A stretch of 64,000 nt of DNA from Geobacter sp. OR-1 (GTDB taxonomy: Bacteria > Desulfobacterota > Desulfuromonadia > Geobacterales > DSM-12255): NCBI RefSeq assembly GCF_000813145.1, contig NZ_BAZF01000017.1:1-64000 (forward strand). Direction: 5' to 3'. Within the stretch, counting starts at the first letter, position 1. Each line of letters starts with the position of its first letter. The notes under the pieces are model-generated. The model was given only the letters and a program-made list of their open reading frames with translations, was not told the origin of the DNA and ran no database searches. Below are positions 51,468 to 61,422 of this stretch, piece by piece. A program made the translations under genes and the position numbers.

Positions 51468-51873
51468 GGGGCCTCCGGCAAAGGGAATTCAGTATGTTGT
51501 CCGGTAATGTCCGGGTCAAACTCCCGGATGGAAATATATTCGGATAAACGGTGCGCATATTCGGATCAGTTGACAGAACTGTTGGCAATAATTGACGGCC
51601 CGTCATTAACAAGCAGGTTTTACTTGCCGTCTAAATGGTAGCTTATGAAAATGTTTGTGCAACATAGGGAATACGCAGTAACGATTAGGGAAACCCTTAT
51701 GTTAGAAGCGTGGACCGGGCGTTTTGCCGACTGGCGCCGTCCCTGCCTCGCCATGTTCTGCTGGTTCACGGTCTATTGATTTATTGACTCTGACCGTATA
51801 TGGTAATAATCCTGTCAAGCTGCTATCGTTGTTACCGATAACGGTATTATGAGCATTTTCACCCGGTACTGTC
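51468..51873. other. Divergent intergenic region with structured elements; no supported gene
   Basis: It lies between the dockerin-protein gene and the hybrid kinase gene, so it must hold both promoters. Visible structures are an imperfect stem AACATAGGG (51661-51669) with CCCTTATGTT (51694-51703) and TACCG-ATAA-CGGTA (51833-51846). A 65-codon minus-strand frame (51702-51899) overlaps the kinase start and is not credible as a gene. I looked for a c-di-GMP riboswitch and saw no convincing match. Confidence 0.4.
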
Positions 51874-54777
51874 ATGAGCCTGAATAAAATAGACTCCATA
51901 CCGGATTATCGCCTGCTGAAACGGGTTGTGATAATTGCCGTAGCGGCACTTATCCTGGTATCGGCAGCGTTTTTCGTGTGGAAATCAATCGCCGAATACC
52001 GGTTGACGATCCACGGGGCGGAACTGCAGACGCGGGGCTATGCCAGCGCTCTCAATGAACATGCCGGCCGCGCCCTGAACGAAGCGGATACCGTGCTGCA
52101 GGAGGTTATCAAGCAGGTTGCCACCAATGGCGGCATTTCTGCGCAATCCAGCGAATCTCTGCGCAGGATTGCGAGCGCACAGGTTCGCATAACCCCGCAA
52201 GTAGCCTCGATCATCCTGGTCAACCGGAACGGCCTGTTGTTTGCCCATTCTCTGGACGCGCCGGTCAGGCAAGCCGATGTGACCGATCGCGATTATTTCA
52301 TCCATCATCGCGATAACCCCTCTGATACTCCTTACCTGTCAAAGCCGCTCAAGAGCCGGATCAACGGCAAATGGCGCATCACCCTTTCCCGTCCCATCCG
52401 GAATGCCAAAGGGGAGTTTGACGGGGTGGCCGCAGTTGCCCTGGATCTGGACTATTTCCGCAAATTTTACGAATCCCTCGACCTGGGCGACCATGGCAAG
52501 ATCGTGATGGTCCGCAAGGACGGGGTATTGCTACTGGCGGTGCCGTACAAGGAGTCTGACTTTGCCATCGATTTCAAAAAATCCCACCTCATCCGGACCC
52601 ATCTCCCCCGTTCACCGATAGGCACTTTTCATATCCCCAAGGGGAAGGCGCTCCTGGAATCGACTGCCCGGATCATCTCGTACGCCTCTCTGGACGAGTT
52701 CCCCGTGGTCGCAATGGCAAACATGGACGAGGACGAGGTGTTGTCCCAGTGGCAACAAAGCGCCTTAATCCAGGCGGTTCTCGTCATTGCGGTATCTGCA
52801 GCGTTGAGTCTGCTGGCAGCGGGACTGCTACGGCAACTGAGGCGTATTGAGGAATCAAACCGGGTGCTGCTGCAGCAGCAGGGCGAGATTGTGAGATCTG
52901 CCGAGGCCTGGCAGACAACCTTTGATGCCGTGGCAGACGCCATCTGGGTCATGGATAATGATCGTGTCATTCTGCGCGCCAATAAGGCAACCGAGCAGAT
53001 TTTCGGCAAACCGGGGGAGCCGGTCGTCGGCCGCAGATGTTGCGAAGTTGCCCATAGCAATGCGACCCCCTTTGCCGGATGTCCCTTCCAGAAGATGCTG
53101 GACAGCGGTCATCGCGCCTCAATGCAGATCATGCACGGTCAACAGTGGTACGATGTCACGGTCGATCCGATCAGGAACGACGCCGGCGCTATAACCGGTG
53201 CGGTGCACATTGTTTCAGACATCACTGAGTTGAAACTGGTTGAGGAGCAGGCGCTCGAAAACGAGACCCGTATTCTTGGGCTCCTTTCGGCTATACCGGA
53301 TGCGATCTTCTTCAAGGACGCCGCCGGTAGGTGGTTGCTGGCCAACAACGCCGGAATCGAACTGTTTCGTTTGCAAGCAGTGGATTATTTCGGTAAGACC
53401 GATTCTGAACTGGCGGAATTGGTGCCTGAGCGCCGGGAGGCGCTACTGGCCTGCCGGGAATCCGACCGGGCCGCCTGGGAGCAGCAATGCCGGACTCATT
53501 CGGAGGAGACAATCACTGATCCGGATGGCACGATCAGGGTATTCGACACCATCAAAATTCCACTTTACAAGACGGATGGCAGCCGGCGCGGCATGCTCGT
53601 GGTGGAACGGGATATATCCGACCAGCTGCAGATGGAGATGCAGCTACGCCAGGCGCAGAAAATGGAAGCCATCGGGCATTTAGCCGGCGGTATTGCCCAT
53701 GATTTCAATAACCTGTTGACGCCGATCCTGGGATACGCCGAGATGGTTGCCGCCCGTCTGCAACCCGGTGATCCGTTGGGCGCAAAGATGGCCGGGATCA
53801 GCGCTGCGGCTCACAAGGCCAAAGACCTCACCCAGCAGCTCCTGAGCTTTGGCCGGAGGCAGGCAGTGGCCACGGCGGTTATAGATCTCAACGAGATCAT
53901 CGAATCGTTTTACATTGTCCTGCGCCGGACTATTCGTGAAAGTATCAGCATTGACCTGGCCCTAGATCCGGCTGGCGCATTTATTGCGGCGGACCGTTCC
54001 CAGATGGAGCAGGTGATCCTCAATCTCACGGTAAACGCCCAGGATGCCTTGGGCGGCAAAGGCACCATAGCCATCGAGACCTGCAAGCTGTTCATGGATG
54101 GCGAGAGTGCCCGGCTGCACCCGGGGATGATGGACGGTGACTATATCCTGCTGGCGTTTCATGATTCCGGCTGCGGTATGAGCAGTGAGGTGCTCGCCCA
54201 TATTTTCGAACCGTTTTTCACGACCAAGCCGGCCGGCCATGGCACCGGACTCGGTCTGGCAACGGTTTATGGGATCGTTAAGCAGCACAATGGTCATGTC
54301 AGTGTTTTGAGCCGGGAACATGAGGGCACTACCTTTCGCATCTACCTGCCGGCAGCTGCTGAACTTGCACCGGTTGAGACCATGGCGCCGGTTGCCGAAC
54401 CGGTCAGGGATCATGGAGAGATAACCGTCCTGGTGGTTGAAGACAACGAAATGGTTCGGGACATGGTCCGGGAGATGCTGGAAGGGTACAGCTATCGGGT
54501 GCTGACCGCCGCAGACGGTAATAACGCCATTCAAGTTGCAGCAGATAACCGGGACAAGATCGATTTGCTGGTGTCAGATATCGTCATGCCGGGGATCAAC
54601 GGTCCGGAACTATACGAACAACTGTTGCTGCAGATACCTTCCCTACGGGTGGTTTATATCTCAGGCTATCCGATGAACCCCAGCCTTCGGAAGGACACGC
54701 TCGAAGAGGAGGTCAACTACCTGCAGAAACCGTTTACTGCCGAGGCTCTGCTGGAGAGGATCAGGATGGTCCTGTGA
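51874..54777 (+). CDS. Hybrid histidine kinase (dCache-PAS-PAS-HisKA-HATPase-REC)
   Basis: Membrane hybrid kinase of 967 residues: TM1 (about 18-38), a double-Cache sensor ([42 protein letters not shown] split; [21 protein letters not shown]), TM2 near 303-322 and two PAS domains ([27 protein letters not shown], with CCEVAHSN and CPFQ cysteines in PAS-1). The core has His[20 protein letters not shown] box [10 protein letters not shown] and G boxes DSGCGMS and GTGLGLAT, and a receiver closes the chain ([17 protein letters not shown]). The four Cys/His residues in PAS-1 (CCEVAH, CPF) may bind a metal or Fe-S cluster. It overlaps the convergent tag gene by 17 bases. Confidence 0.92.
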   Translation: MSLNKIDSIPDYRLLKRVVIIAVAALILVSAAFFVWKSIAEYRLTIHGAELQTRGYASALNEHAGRALNEADTVLQEVIKQVATNGGISAQSSESLRRIASAQVRITPQVASIILVNRNGLLFAHSLDAPVRQADVTDRDYFIHHRDNPSDTPYLSKPLKSRINGKWRITLSRPIRNAKGEFDGVAAVALDLDYFRKFYESLDLGDHGKIVMVRKDGVLLLAVPYKESDFAIDFKKSHLIRTHLPRSPIGTFHIPKGKALLESTARIISYASLDEFPVVAMANMDEDEVLSQWQQSALIQAVLVIAVSAALSLLAAGLLRQLRRIEESNRVLLQQQGEIVRSAEAWQTTFDAVADAIWVMDNDRVILRANKATEQIFGKPGEPVVGRRCCEVAHSNATPFAGCPFQKMLDSGHRASMQIMHGQQWYDVTVDPIRNDAGAITGAVHIVSDITELKLVEEQALENETRILGLLSAIPDAIFFKDAAGRWLLANNAGIELFRLQAVDYFGKTDSELAELVPERREALLACRESDRAAWEQQCRTHSEETITDPDGTIRVFDTIKIPLYKTDGSRRGMLVVERDISDQLQMEMQLRQAQKMEAIGHLAGGIAHDFNNLLTPILGYAEMVAARLQPGDPLGAKMAGISAAAHKAKDLTQQLLSFGRRQAVATAVIDLNEIIESFYIVLRRTIRESISIDLALDPAGAFIAADRSQMEQVILNLTVNAQDALGGKGTIAIETCKLFMDGESARLHPGMMDGDYILLAFHDSGCGMSSEVLAHIFEPFFTTKPAGHGTGLGLATVYGIVKQHNGHVSVLSREHEGTTFRIYLPAAAELAPVETMAPVAEPVRDHGEITVLVVEDNEMVRDMVREMLEGYSYRVLTAADGNNAIQVAADNRDKIDLLVSDIVMPGINGPELYEQLLLQIPSLRVVYISGYPMNPSLRKDTLEEEVNYLQKPFTAEALLERIRMVL

Positions 54778-55357
54778 CGCCCCCGAGTTCCTGCCAGCGG
54801 AAGCAATCCACGGTATGGTCGTTCACCATGCCGACGGCCTGCATGTGGGCATAGCAGATGGTGCTGCCGACAAAACGGAAACCCCGCTGCTTGAGATCCC
54901 GGCTCATGGTATCGGAAACCGGCGTGCTGGCCGGGACCTCCGAGATGCTTTTCCAGGCATTCCGGATCGGTTCACCGTCCACGAAGCGCCACATGTAGGC
55001 ATCGAAGGAGCCGAACTCCTCCTGAACCTTGAGGAAGGCGCGGGCATTGGTTATCGCCGACTCCACCTTCAAGCGATTGCGGACGATGCCGGGATTGGCC
55101 AGCAGCTCTGCCACGTTTGCCTGATCGAAACAGGCCACCAGTCCGGGATCGAACCCGGCAAAGGCGGTGCGGTACGCCGCGCGCTTCCTGAGAATCGTTA
55201 TCCAGGAGAGCCCGGCCTGGGCACCTTCCAGGATCAGGAACTCGAACAGCAGCCGGTCGTCGTGAACCGGCACCCCCCATTCCTTGTCGTGGTACTCCCG
55301 GTAGAGCGGGTCATTCCCCACCCAGGCGCAGCGGCTAACCGTTGCCGCATTTTCCAT
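54761..55357 (-). CDS. tag: DNA-3-methyladenine glycosylase I
   Basis: Base-excision repair enzyme of 198 residues that removes 3-methyladenine. The family start RCAWVGNDPLYREYHDKEWGVPVHDD holds the zinc ligands Cys and His, and the C-terminal HMQAVGMVNDHTVDCFRW completes the zinc site. Core segments LFEFLILEGAQAGLSWITILRKR and GFRFVGSTICYAHMQA match Tag. It shares 17 bases with the 3' end of the hybrid kinase gene and 23 bases with the upstream transglutaminase-like gene, so the latter pair is co-translated. Confidence 0.94.
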   Translation of the reverse strand: MENAATVSRCAWVGNDPLYREYHDKEWGVPVHDDRLLFEFLILEGAQAGLSWITILRKRAAYRTAFAGFDPGLVACFDQANVAELLANPGIVRNRLKVESAITNARAFLKVQEEFGSFDAYMWRFVDGEPIRNAWKSISEVPASTPVSDTMSRDLKQRGFRFVGSTICYAHMQAVGMVNDHTVDCFRWQELGGVTGPS

Positions 55358-55952
55358 TGCTTCCTCCGGATGCCGGACGGATCAACTCCACATCCGGCAG
55401 ATTCAGATACACATCCTCGATTGTGTCGTATCCGGTTAAGACCTTGATCACCACCGGCAGCGGGTCGGGCCAGATCTCCGGCAGGTCTGCCTCCTGCTTG
55501 TCATTCAGTGGAAACGCCAGCCGCTCCACCGGCGGACAGAATTGCGCATCCACCCCCGGCTTGTTCCCCCGCGCATCGATACGATACCAGCCGTAGTCCG
55601 GCAGCCAGAACGCATTGAGGCCGTGCAGGCAGTAAGGCGCACCGTTGTCGTTGACCGAGAGCCTCTGATAACAGAGCCCGGCCGGAATGCCGTTGGCCCG
55701 CAGGAGAGCTGCCAGCAAATGGCTCTTGGCGTAGCAGTAGCCGGTGGCATATTCCAGTACCTCCGATGCCTTGCAGGTTACCGGATTGAGACGATAATCC
55801 CAACTGTGCCTTATCTTGTCCCGGACAAACTCGAAGCAGCGCCGGGCGATTTCGACCTGATCCGTCGAGTTGCCGGAAAGCTCGCGAGCTGCCGCCAGGA
55901 TCTCCGGGTGCTGCCAGTCGATGTATTCGCTTGATTGGAGAAATGGATTCAT
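55335..55952 (-). CDS. Transglutaminase-like (cysteine peptidase fold) protein
   Basis: Protein of 205 residues of the transglutaminase-like superfamily. The catalytic Cys is in ATGYCYAKSHLLAALLRANGIPAGLCYQ, His in LHGLNAFWLPDYGWYRIDARG and the Asp in the same block. It is cytosolic, with no signal peptide. Substrate unknown; relatives act as proteases or peptide N-glycanase-like enzymes. The stop overlaps the tag start. ATG 55952 is behind a poor ribosome site. Confidence 0.85.
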   Translation of the reverse strand: MNPFLQSSEYIDWQHPEILAAARELSGNSTDQVEIARRCFEFVRDKIRHSWDYRLNPVTCKASEVLEYATGYCYAKSHLLAALLRANGIPAGLCYQRLSVNDNGAPYCLHGLNAFWLPDYGWYRIDARGNKPGVDAQFCPPVERLAFPLNDKQEADLPEIWPDPLPVVIKVLTGYDTIEDVYLNLPDVELIRPASGGSNGKCGNG

Positions 55953-56043
55953 GGTGTCCTTTGGTGTCAGAACTAAAAATACTCTTTATGTCGCCAAGAT
56001 GAACAATCCAACTGATCATTCCCCAAGGAATCGGCCGGTCTGT

Positions 56044-56793
56044 TCAGTCCTTGGAGTGCTTCCGAGCGATGAGTGTAACCAACCCCCTGGCCGCGGAACG
56101 GTATTCGACCGCAAACCCCAGCTTTTCCAGGGTGGTCGCCGCACCATCCGGAGAGATCTTGAGCTTTTTGTAGGCACTCTTGTGTAGCGCCCATCCGTCT
56201 GCTTCGCGAGTATATATCAGGTCATGCACTGCGACATGGCTTCCCAGGTCTTCGAGGAAACAGGTGAAGATTGCCTGCTCATCGCTGCGCACCGGGATAA
56301 AGCGATCCAGTCCGGCCGGCAGACTGGTCAGGTCGCGATAAGTAACGACAAAACGGCCGCCCGGCTCCAGAAGGGAGTGCACGTTCTCGAACAGCTGCTC
56401 GAGCTGTTCCGGTGATCCGAGATGGGTCAGGGTATCGCCCATGCAGACAACCAGTTCAACAGCTGCGGATACGTGACTGGGGAAGTCACAGAGATCAGCC
56501 ACGACGGTTCTGACCTTCAGGTTGTCCTTATTGTGCCGGGCCAGTTCATCCAGCAGCTCAGCACTCAGATCGATGGCAGTGACGTCGAACCCGGCTTCCG
56601 CAAGGGGAATGCTCTGAAAGCCGGGTCCTGCCCCCAGATCGACCGCCCGACCCGACAAATGCGGGGAAATCAGGTGTTCCGCAAAGAAGCGCCGGTTCTC
56701 GGCGAATTTCGTCTCTGCTCCGCCAAACATCCAGGAATAGTGCCTGGCCAGGAGATCTCGGTAATGCGCAGCAACGTCGAAAATGATAGCCAT
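56044..56793 (-). CDS. Class I SAM-dependent methyltransferase
   Basis: Rossmann-fold methyltransferase of 249 residues: motif I AVDLGAGPGFQSIPLAEAGFDVTAIDLSAELL, motif II VVCMGDTLTHLGSPEQLEQL and motif III LLEPGGRFVVTYRDLTSL. It resembles the ubiquinone/UbiE-like small-molecule class. The start is ATG 56793. It is isolated between the transglutaminase-like gene and an intergenic stretch. The last about 45 bases of this gene reappear as a relic at 62436-62478. Confidence 0.85.
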   Translation of the reverse strand: MAIIFDVAAHYRDLLARHYSWMFGGAETKFAENRRFFAEHLISPHLSGRAVDLGAGPGFQSIPLAEAGFDVTAIDLSAELLDELARHNKDNLKVRTVVADLCDFPSHVSAAVELVVCMGDTLTHLGSPEQLEQLFENVHSLLEPGGRFVVTYRDLTSLPAGLDRFIPVRSDEQAIFTCFLEDLGSHVAVHDLIYTREADGWALHKSAYKKLKISPDGAATTLEKLGFAVEYRSAARGLVTLIARKHSKD

Positions 56794-57006
56794 AGATGAA
56801 CCTCAAAACATGTTGGTATTTTCAGACTGCAATGGCTTCTTCTGAACCCGGCAAAATATGATCCTCAGCATCCGCTCCTTTCCTCTGCCTGCCCGGAAAG
56901 CGCTGGGACATCCTTATCGATAATTTTAGTCCTTTTTGCCGGGAGCACAATTCATTAAATCGGTCCCCTCGATTTTCAGACTCGGCTCGGTCAATGGACG
57001 AGGTAG

Positions 57007-57771
57007 TTACTCCACCAGCCCGGCCTTCTTGGCAAACGGGTCCCACGTCGGGTCGCGGTGGGCGTCGTATTCGGTCACTTGGGCCAGCCAGTCGGCGATC
57101 CCCTGGCCGTAGAGCCGGCCGATCACCGCCAGGCTCATGTCCATGCCGGCCGAGACGCCGGAGGCGGTCACGACGGTGCCATCATCCACCCAGCGGGCCT
57201 TTTTCACCCATTTCGCTTTGGGTCCCGGGTCAGTGGACATCTTCCAGAACATCTTGTTGGTGGTGGCCGGCCGGTTGTCCAGAATACCCGCTGCCGCCAG
57301 GAACGACGCGCCGTTGCAGACGGACATCACCAGCGGCGTCTGCATTGCCTGTGCCTTGAGCCAATCCAGCGTGGCTCGGTCCTTCAGCAGCGGAAAAACG
57401 GCCATACCGCCCGGCACCAGCAGATAGTCGAGCGCCGGGGCATTGTCAAAGCCGTAATCCGCAACCGTCTTCGGCCCTTGGGCCGAAGCGACCTCACCCT
57501 GCCTGGCGGCAATGGTCACCACCTCCACTGCCACCCGCTTCTCCTCCCCGCCCCAGAGTGGAGCCGGAGCATGGCGCAGGTTCCCCCACAGCTCCATCGG
57601 CCCGTAAGCATCCAGCATCTCGAAGCCGGGGAAGATGAACACCCCCAGCACCTTCTTCTGCACCGTTGGCGGCGCGGTCTGCACCTCCGGACCCTTGGCC
57701 TCACCGCGGCCGACGATACAGGCCAGCACCAAGAGGACAGCGGCGATGATTCTCTGCAGTTTTTCGTTCAT
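57007..57771 (-). CDS. Exported DJ-1/PfpI family protein
   Basis: Protein of 254 residues with a signal peptide (LQRIIAAVLLVLACIVGRGEA) and a DJ-1/PfpI domain: VLGVFIFPGFEMLDAYGPMELW, DYLLVPGGMAVFPLL and the nucleophile elbow VMSVCNGASFLAAAGILDNRPATTN with its conserved Cys. The pattern is closest to the isonitrile hydratase-like (InhA) branch, but members are usually cytosolic, so the export signal is the odd point. Function unknown. It is convergent with nothing and lies 120 bases from the LytTR regulator gene on the same strand. Confidence 0.83.
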   Translation of the reverse strand: MNEKLQRIIAAVLLVLACIVGRGEAKGPEVQTAPPTVQKKVLGVFIFPGFEMLDAYGPMELWGNLRHAPAPLWGGEEKRVAVEVVTIAARQGEVASAQGPKTVADYGFDNAPALDYLLVPGGMAVFPLLKDRATLDWLKAQAMQTPLVMSVCNGASFLAAAGILDNRPATTNKMFWKMSTDPGPKAKWVKKARWVDDGTVVTASGVSAGMDMSLAVIGRLYGQGIADWLAQVTEYDAHRDPTWDPFAKKAGLVE

Positions 57772-57886
57772 CTGTTCGCTCCTTTGTTCCCAACTGATGG
57801 GAAATGAAAATTTTCATTACCGTAGTACGGCAAGCGGAGCAGAACACGCCGTTTTCGATGAACGGCGGAAGAGTGTCGATGAACGG

Positions 57887-58591
57887 CTACAGATGCGCCA
57901 GCGCCCGCTTCAAATCCGTTGCCCGGCGGCGCGACACCGGGATCGGTGGGATCTGATCATGATCGAGGTGAAGCGTCAACTGGTCGCTGCCGGAACGGAT
58001 CGATTTCCGTATGTGCCGCAGGTTGACGATAAAGCTTTTGTGCACCCGCATCAGGGCGGGCGAAGGATAACGGAGCAGGAAACCTTTCAGGTTCAGGTGC
58101 TCGTAATATGTCCCGTCAGTGGTGAAGATCCGGCAATAATCGCCGTCGGACTGGACCGCGCGCACGTCGTCGATGGCGATGAAGCGATAGGAGCCCCCCT
58201 CGGCCACCGGGACCTTCTTCATCTCCACCAAGCCGCTCAAGGGGTTCCTGACGGCGCCGGTCTGGGCGGTCACGTCGATGAAGGTCACGGCCCAGCAGGT
58301 CTGGGGAGCCGGCGTCGTGATGGTGAGCTGCGACAGGTTGTTCATGATCGCCCGACCCAGCACGTCGATTATGACCGTCCTGGCCTCGCCCGGTGGTGCA
58401 TCGATCATTTCGCGCATGATTCCCCGAACCAGTTCGCGGCTTTTCCCGGGATGATAGAGAAAAAGGCTCCTCCCCAATTCATCCGGTACCGGCCCAAAGA
58501 CCTTGCGGGCAAAGTCATTCATGCCGATGACGCGCAGATCGGAAGAGAGGAGAACCAGGCCGATATTGAGGCTGCTCAGGAAATTTTCCAT
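57887..58591 (-). CDS. PAS-LytTR transcriptional regulator
   Basis: Protein of 234 residues: an N-terminal PAS domain (FLSSLNIGLVLLSSDLRVIGMNDFARKVFG; GRSLFLYHPGKSRELV) and a C-terminal LytTR DNA-binding domain (YRFIAIDDVRAVQSDGDYCRIFTTDG; MRVHKSFIVNLRHIRK). The same architecture is found in the CO sensor RcoM, whose PAS domain holds heme through a His; a His is present in YHPGKSR, but whether it binds heme is unknown. Start ATG 58591 (MENFLSS) is preferred to the extended frame to 58672. The targets are not clear. Confidence 0.85.
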   Translation of the reverse strand: MENFLSSLNIGLVLLSSDLRVIGMNDFARKVFGPVPDELGRSLFLYHPGKSRELVRGIMREMIDAPPGEARTVIIDVLGRAIMNNLSQLTITTPAPQTCWAVTFIDVTAQTGAVRNPLSGLVEMKKVPVAEGGSYRFIAIDDVRAVQSDGDYCRIFTTDGTYYEHLNLKGFLLRYPSPALMRVHKSFIVNLRHIRKSIRSGSDQLTLHLDHDQIPPIPVSRRRATDLKRALAHL

Positions 58592-58693
58592 TTTGTTCGA
58601 ACTCCGGTTCCGGCTGATCCGCCGGTAATGCCTCACAGCATCCGATCCACGATAATACGGCAATTTCGACAATTTTCAATGCCGGACCAATCT

Positions 58694-59599
58694 TTACCCG
58701 GGGTCCTCCCCAGTGCCTGTTGACCAGGCGCCGGCAACGATCCCCAGCACCACCAGCAGGCAGGCTAAGAGCTGTTGTCCCGACAGCGGCTCCCGGAGGA
58801 GCAGGGCCGACAGCAGCACGGCGCTCGCCGGCATGGCGGCAGTGGTGATGCCGGCGGTTACACCGCTGACCGACCCGACGGCGCCGGTCCAGAGGAGATA
58901 GGCCACCACCGTGGCAATCGCGCCGTAGTAGAGGATAGCCAGCATATCGGAAACCGCCGGCAGGGCCGGGTGGCGCCACAGATCAAGAGCGGCGAGGGGC
59001 AGGGTTGTCACCAGGGCGCAGAAGACCAGCACCGCGGTATTGGCGGTTGCGGATACGGTGGCGGCAATCCGCTTGCGAAAGATGGAAAAGAGCCCTTCGC
59101 TGACAACGGCGCCAAATACCAGGATTCCGCCCCACCCTGGGCCGGCGGTAGCGGTTCCCCCGGTATCCGCCAGGGCAAGCCCGGCCGCCCCGGCCATGGC
59201 GCAGAACACGCCGATCGCAGGCAGCATCGCCGGCCGCTCCCCCAGCATGAACCATGAGAGCATGGTGAGCACCGCCGGTGACGTGCCGGTGATAATCCCG
59301 GCCTGGGCCGCGCCGACCGTGCGCAGGCCGGTCAGCATCAGCACCCGGAACAGCACGATGCCGCAGATACCCTGCAGGAAGAGGTAGAGCCACTCCCTCG
59401 GTCCTAGTCTGCGGATCTCGCCACGCCTTTGCCAGGCATGCGGCAGCATCACGATCAACGCCACCAGCAGCGTGGCAGAGGTGGTCAGAAACACCGGCAG
59501 GCTGGCGGCCAGCGCCTTGCCCACCACCACCGAACTGCCGGCCAGCGCCATTGCCGCCACCAGTTGAACGGTTGCCGTCCATTTATCCCGCTGTACCAT
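58694..59599 (-). CDS. EamA/DMT-family membrane exporter
   Basis: Ten-helix drug/metabolite transporter of about 301 residues, two EamA repeats: the first with MALAGSSVVVGKALAASLPVF and TGTSPAVLTMLSWFMLGERP, the second with GWGGILVFGAVVSEGLFSIFRKR and AMPASAVLLSALLLREPLSGQQL. Start ATG 59599 (MVQRDK) has GGGAGG seven bases upstream, better than the ATG two codons earlier. It diverges from a MocR-type regulator (91-bp gap), the typical arrangement for amino-acid or polyamine export control. Confidence 0.9.
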   Translation of the reverse strand: MVQRDKWTATVQLVAAMALAGSSVVVGKALAASLPVFLTTSATLLVALIVMLPHAWQRRGEIRRLGPREWLYLFLQGICGIVLFRVLMLTGLRTVGAAQAGIITGTSPAVLTMLSWFMLGERPAMLPAIGVFCAMAGAAGLALADTGGTATAGPGWGGILVFGAVVSEGLFSIFRKRIAATVSATANTAVLVFCALVTTLPLAALDLWRHPALPAVSDMLAILYYGAIATVVAYLLWTGAVGSVSGVTAGITTAAMPASAVLLSALLLREPLSGQQLLACLLVVLGIVAGAWSTGTGEDPG

Positions 59600-59690
59600 G
59601 GCCATTCCTCCCTGCTTGACCATACGGCAGGAAAGTGGTTTTATACAGGGCCAGTAATCACCTATTTTATGGTGCCACTTGGAGGTCGCC

Positions 59691-61094
59691 ATGATCCATG
59701 TCACCCTTGACCGAACATCAGCCATTCCCCTGATTCGCCAGCTCTACGACGGGATGCGGGCGCAGATCCTTTCCGGCGTCCTGCGGCCGGGAAGCAGGCT
59801 CCCCTCCAGCCGGGAGATGGCCGGGCAGCTCGGCGTATCGCGCAACGTGGTCGTGGAGGCGTTCGAGATGCTCTATTCCGAAGGGTTCACCACGGCGCGC
59901 CACGGTTCCGGAACCTTTGTCGCGCCGGGCACGACCTTTCCGGCAGCGGTTGCCGAAAAAAAGCGGATCACGCTGGCAAAGGTATCTATGGGGTACGAGA
60001 GCCAGGCCGGGGTGATCAACTTCAAGCCGGGCACGCCCGACCTGCGGGAATTTCCGCTCCGAGCCTGGCTGCAGGCGGTGAAGGCGGCCTATCTGCACCC
60101 GGCGGACGATAGCCTGGGATACGGCCAGCCCGAGGGGCGGCGCGAACTGCGGCAGGCGATTTGCGATTACGTGGTCAGCCAGCGCGGGGTGGCCTGCGAT
60201 CCGGACCAGATCGTCATCACCGCCGGCACTACCCAGGCGATCGGCATCGCCTGCCATCTGCTCTTGGGTGAGCGGCGCGACGTGATACTGGAAGACCCGA
60301 TCACCCGCGATATCCAGCTGATCGTGAAGGGAGAGGGTGGCGTCATCCACCCGGTAACTGCCGATGACAGCGGCCTGGTGGTCGAAGAGCTGCCGTCCGG
60401 CATCTCTCCCGCCTTTGTCTATGTTACGCCGTCGCACCAGTTCCCGTTGGGGGGCACCCTTGCCATTCAGCGGCGGATCGCCCTGCTGGAGTATGTGGAG
60501 CGGACCGGCGCCTGTCTGATCGAGGATGACTACGACAGCGAATTCCGCTTCGACGGCCCAGCGCTCGCCTCCCTGCAGAGCCTGGCCCCGGACCGGGTGG
60601 TCTATATCGGCACCTTCAGCAAGACCCTCAGCCCGGCCCTGCGCACCGGTTACCTGATCCTGCCGCCTGCTCTGGTGGGAGAGGGGCGAGGCCGGAAATG
60701 GCACTGCGACCTGCACAATGAAACCCCGACGCAGCTGGCCCTGGCCCATTTCATTGCAACTGGCGGGTATTTGCGCCATCTAGGGCGGATGAAGCGGCTT
60801 TACGCCCGGAAGCGCCGGGTGCTGGAGCAGGCACTGGCCGCGCATTTCGGCGCTGCGGTCAGGATCATCGGGAGCGCCACCGGGCTCCATCTGGCGGCCC
60901 GCTTCAGCGGAATCGTCTTTACACCGGAACTCCTTGCCGAGCTGGAGAAGAAAAGGGTACGGGTCTATCCGGCCGAGGCCCATGCCATCAAGCCGGGGCG
61001 TCTGGACGACATCATCCTCATCGGCTACGGCAATCTCAGCGAAGCGCAGATCGAGCAGGGGATACGGATTCTCCATCGGGTAATTAACCGATAG
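59691..61094 (+). CDS. MocR-type GntR/aminotransferase regulator (second copy)
   Basis: Regulator of 467 residues: GntR HTH (LPSSREMAGQLGVSRNVVVEAFEML) and a PLP-binding aminotransferase-like domain (CLIEDDYDSEFRFDGP; PLP-lysine loop IGTFSKTLSPALRTGYLIL; TPSHQFPLGGT). Close in layout to the regulator at 7773-9182. ATG 59691 has GGAGG upstream. It probably controls the divergent EamA exporter. Confidence 0.92.
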   Translation: MIHVTLDRTSAIPLIRQLYDGMRAQILSGVLRPGSRLPSSREMAGQLGVSRNVVVEAFEMLYSEGFTTARHGSGTFVAPGTTFPAAVAEKKRITLAKVSMGYESQAGVINFKPGTPDLREFPLRAWLQAVKAAYLHPADDSLGYGQPEGRRELRQAICDYVVSQRGVACDPDQIVITAGTTQAIGIACHLLLGERRDVILEDPITRDIQLIVKGEGGVIHPVTADDSGLVVEELPSGISPAFVYVTPSHQFPLGGTLAIQRRIALLEYVERTGACLIEDDYDSEFRFDGPALASLQSLAPDRVVYIGTFSKTLSPALRTGYLILPPALVGEGRGRKWHCDLHNETPTQLALAHFIATGGYLRHLGRMKRLYARKRRVLEQALAAHFGAAVRIIGSATGLHLAARFSGIVFTPELLAELEKKRVRVYPAEAHAIKPGRLDDIILIGYGNLSEAQIEQGIRILHRVINR

Positions 61095-61104
61095 AAATAT
61101 TTTC

Positions 61105-61135
61105 TTGACCCGACTATTGCTTCACGGTTTAGCGT
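61105..61135 (+). promoter_or_regulatory. Possible MerR-type promoter (19-bp spacer)
   Basis: TTGACC (61105-61110), 19 bases, TAGCGT (61130-61135). A 19-bp spacer is characteristic of promoters that MerR proteins distort and activate. It lies 50 bases upstream of the small-domain gene and the MerR gene. The -10 match is weak. Confidence 0.35.
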
Positions 61136-61184
61136 AACTCTTGTCATGGCCGTGACCAATTCAGGAATTTGAAAGGAGCAGATC

Positions 61185-61370
61185 ATGAAACCATGTGTGA
61201 GCGTTGAGGAGTGGGTTACCCGCTTCCGGGCCATCGGCCTGGATGATGCGGCAATGGCCAAGTGGCATCGCCTGTTAGAGCAGGAGAACCCGGCCGGTCA
61301 CCAGAGTTTTCTGGAGTGGCTGGGGTTGCCGGCCGCAAAGATTGCGGAGATTCGGGCCAAGTACGCCTGA
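61185..61370 (+). CDS. Free-standing copy of the MerR C-terminal domain
   Basis: Protein of 61 residues: VEEWVTRFRAIGLDDAAMAKWHRLLEQ, then ENPAGHQSFLEWLGLPAAKIAEIRAKYA. It aligns without gaps to the last part of the MerR regulator encoded just downstream (EMFVSMLRAAGMDDNAMKQLHVEFER and REPQAHHAFLLSLGISENEALQIRK), i.e. it is the effector-side domain without the DNA-binding part. ATG 61185 follows AAAGGAG. It could compete for ligand or dimerise with the regulator. I do not know a family name for this domain. Confidence 0.8.
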   Translation: MKPCVSVEEWVTRFRAIGLDDAAMAKWHRLLEQENPAGHQSFLEWLGLPAAKIAEIRAKYA

Positions 61371-61378
61371 TAAGACAC

Positions 61379-61404
61379 GCCCCCGGTGACGAGCCGGGGG
61401 CCTT
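61379..61404 (+). terminator. Hairpin between small-domain gene and merR-type gene
   Basis: GCCCCCGG (61379-61386) with CCGGGGGC (61394-61401), seven-base loop, CTTTCCC tail. Weak T-run; it may partly terminate or attenuate between the two genes. Confidence 0.5.
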
Positions 61405-61422
61405 TCCCCCTTGGAGGAGCGC

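Noticed and set aside
51468-51873. c-di-GMP riboswitch in the divergent leader
   Set aside because: No match to the conserved GEMM core could be found by eye.
51702-51899. 65-codon minus-strand frame overlapping the hybrid kinase start
   Set aside because: Overlaps the start of a clear gene on the other strand and shows no known pattern.
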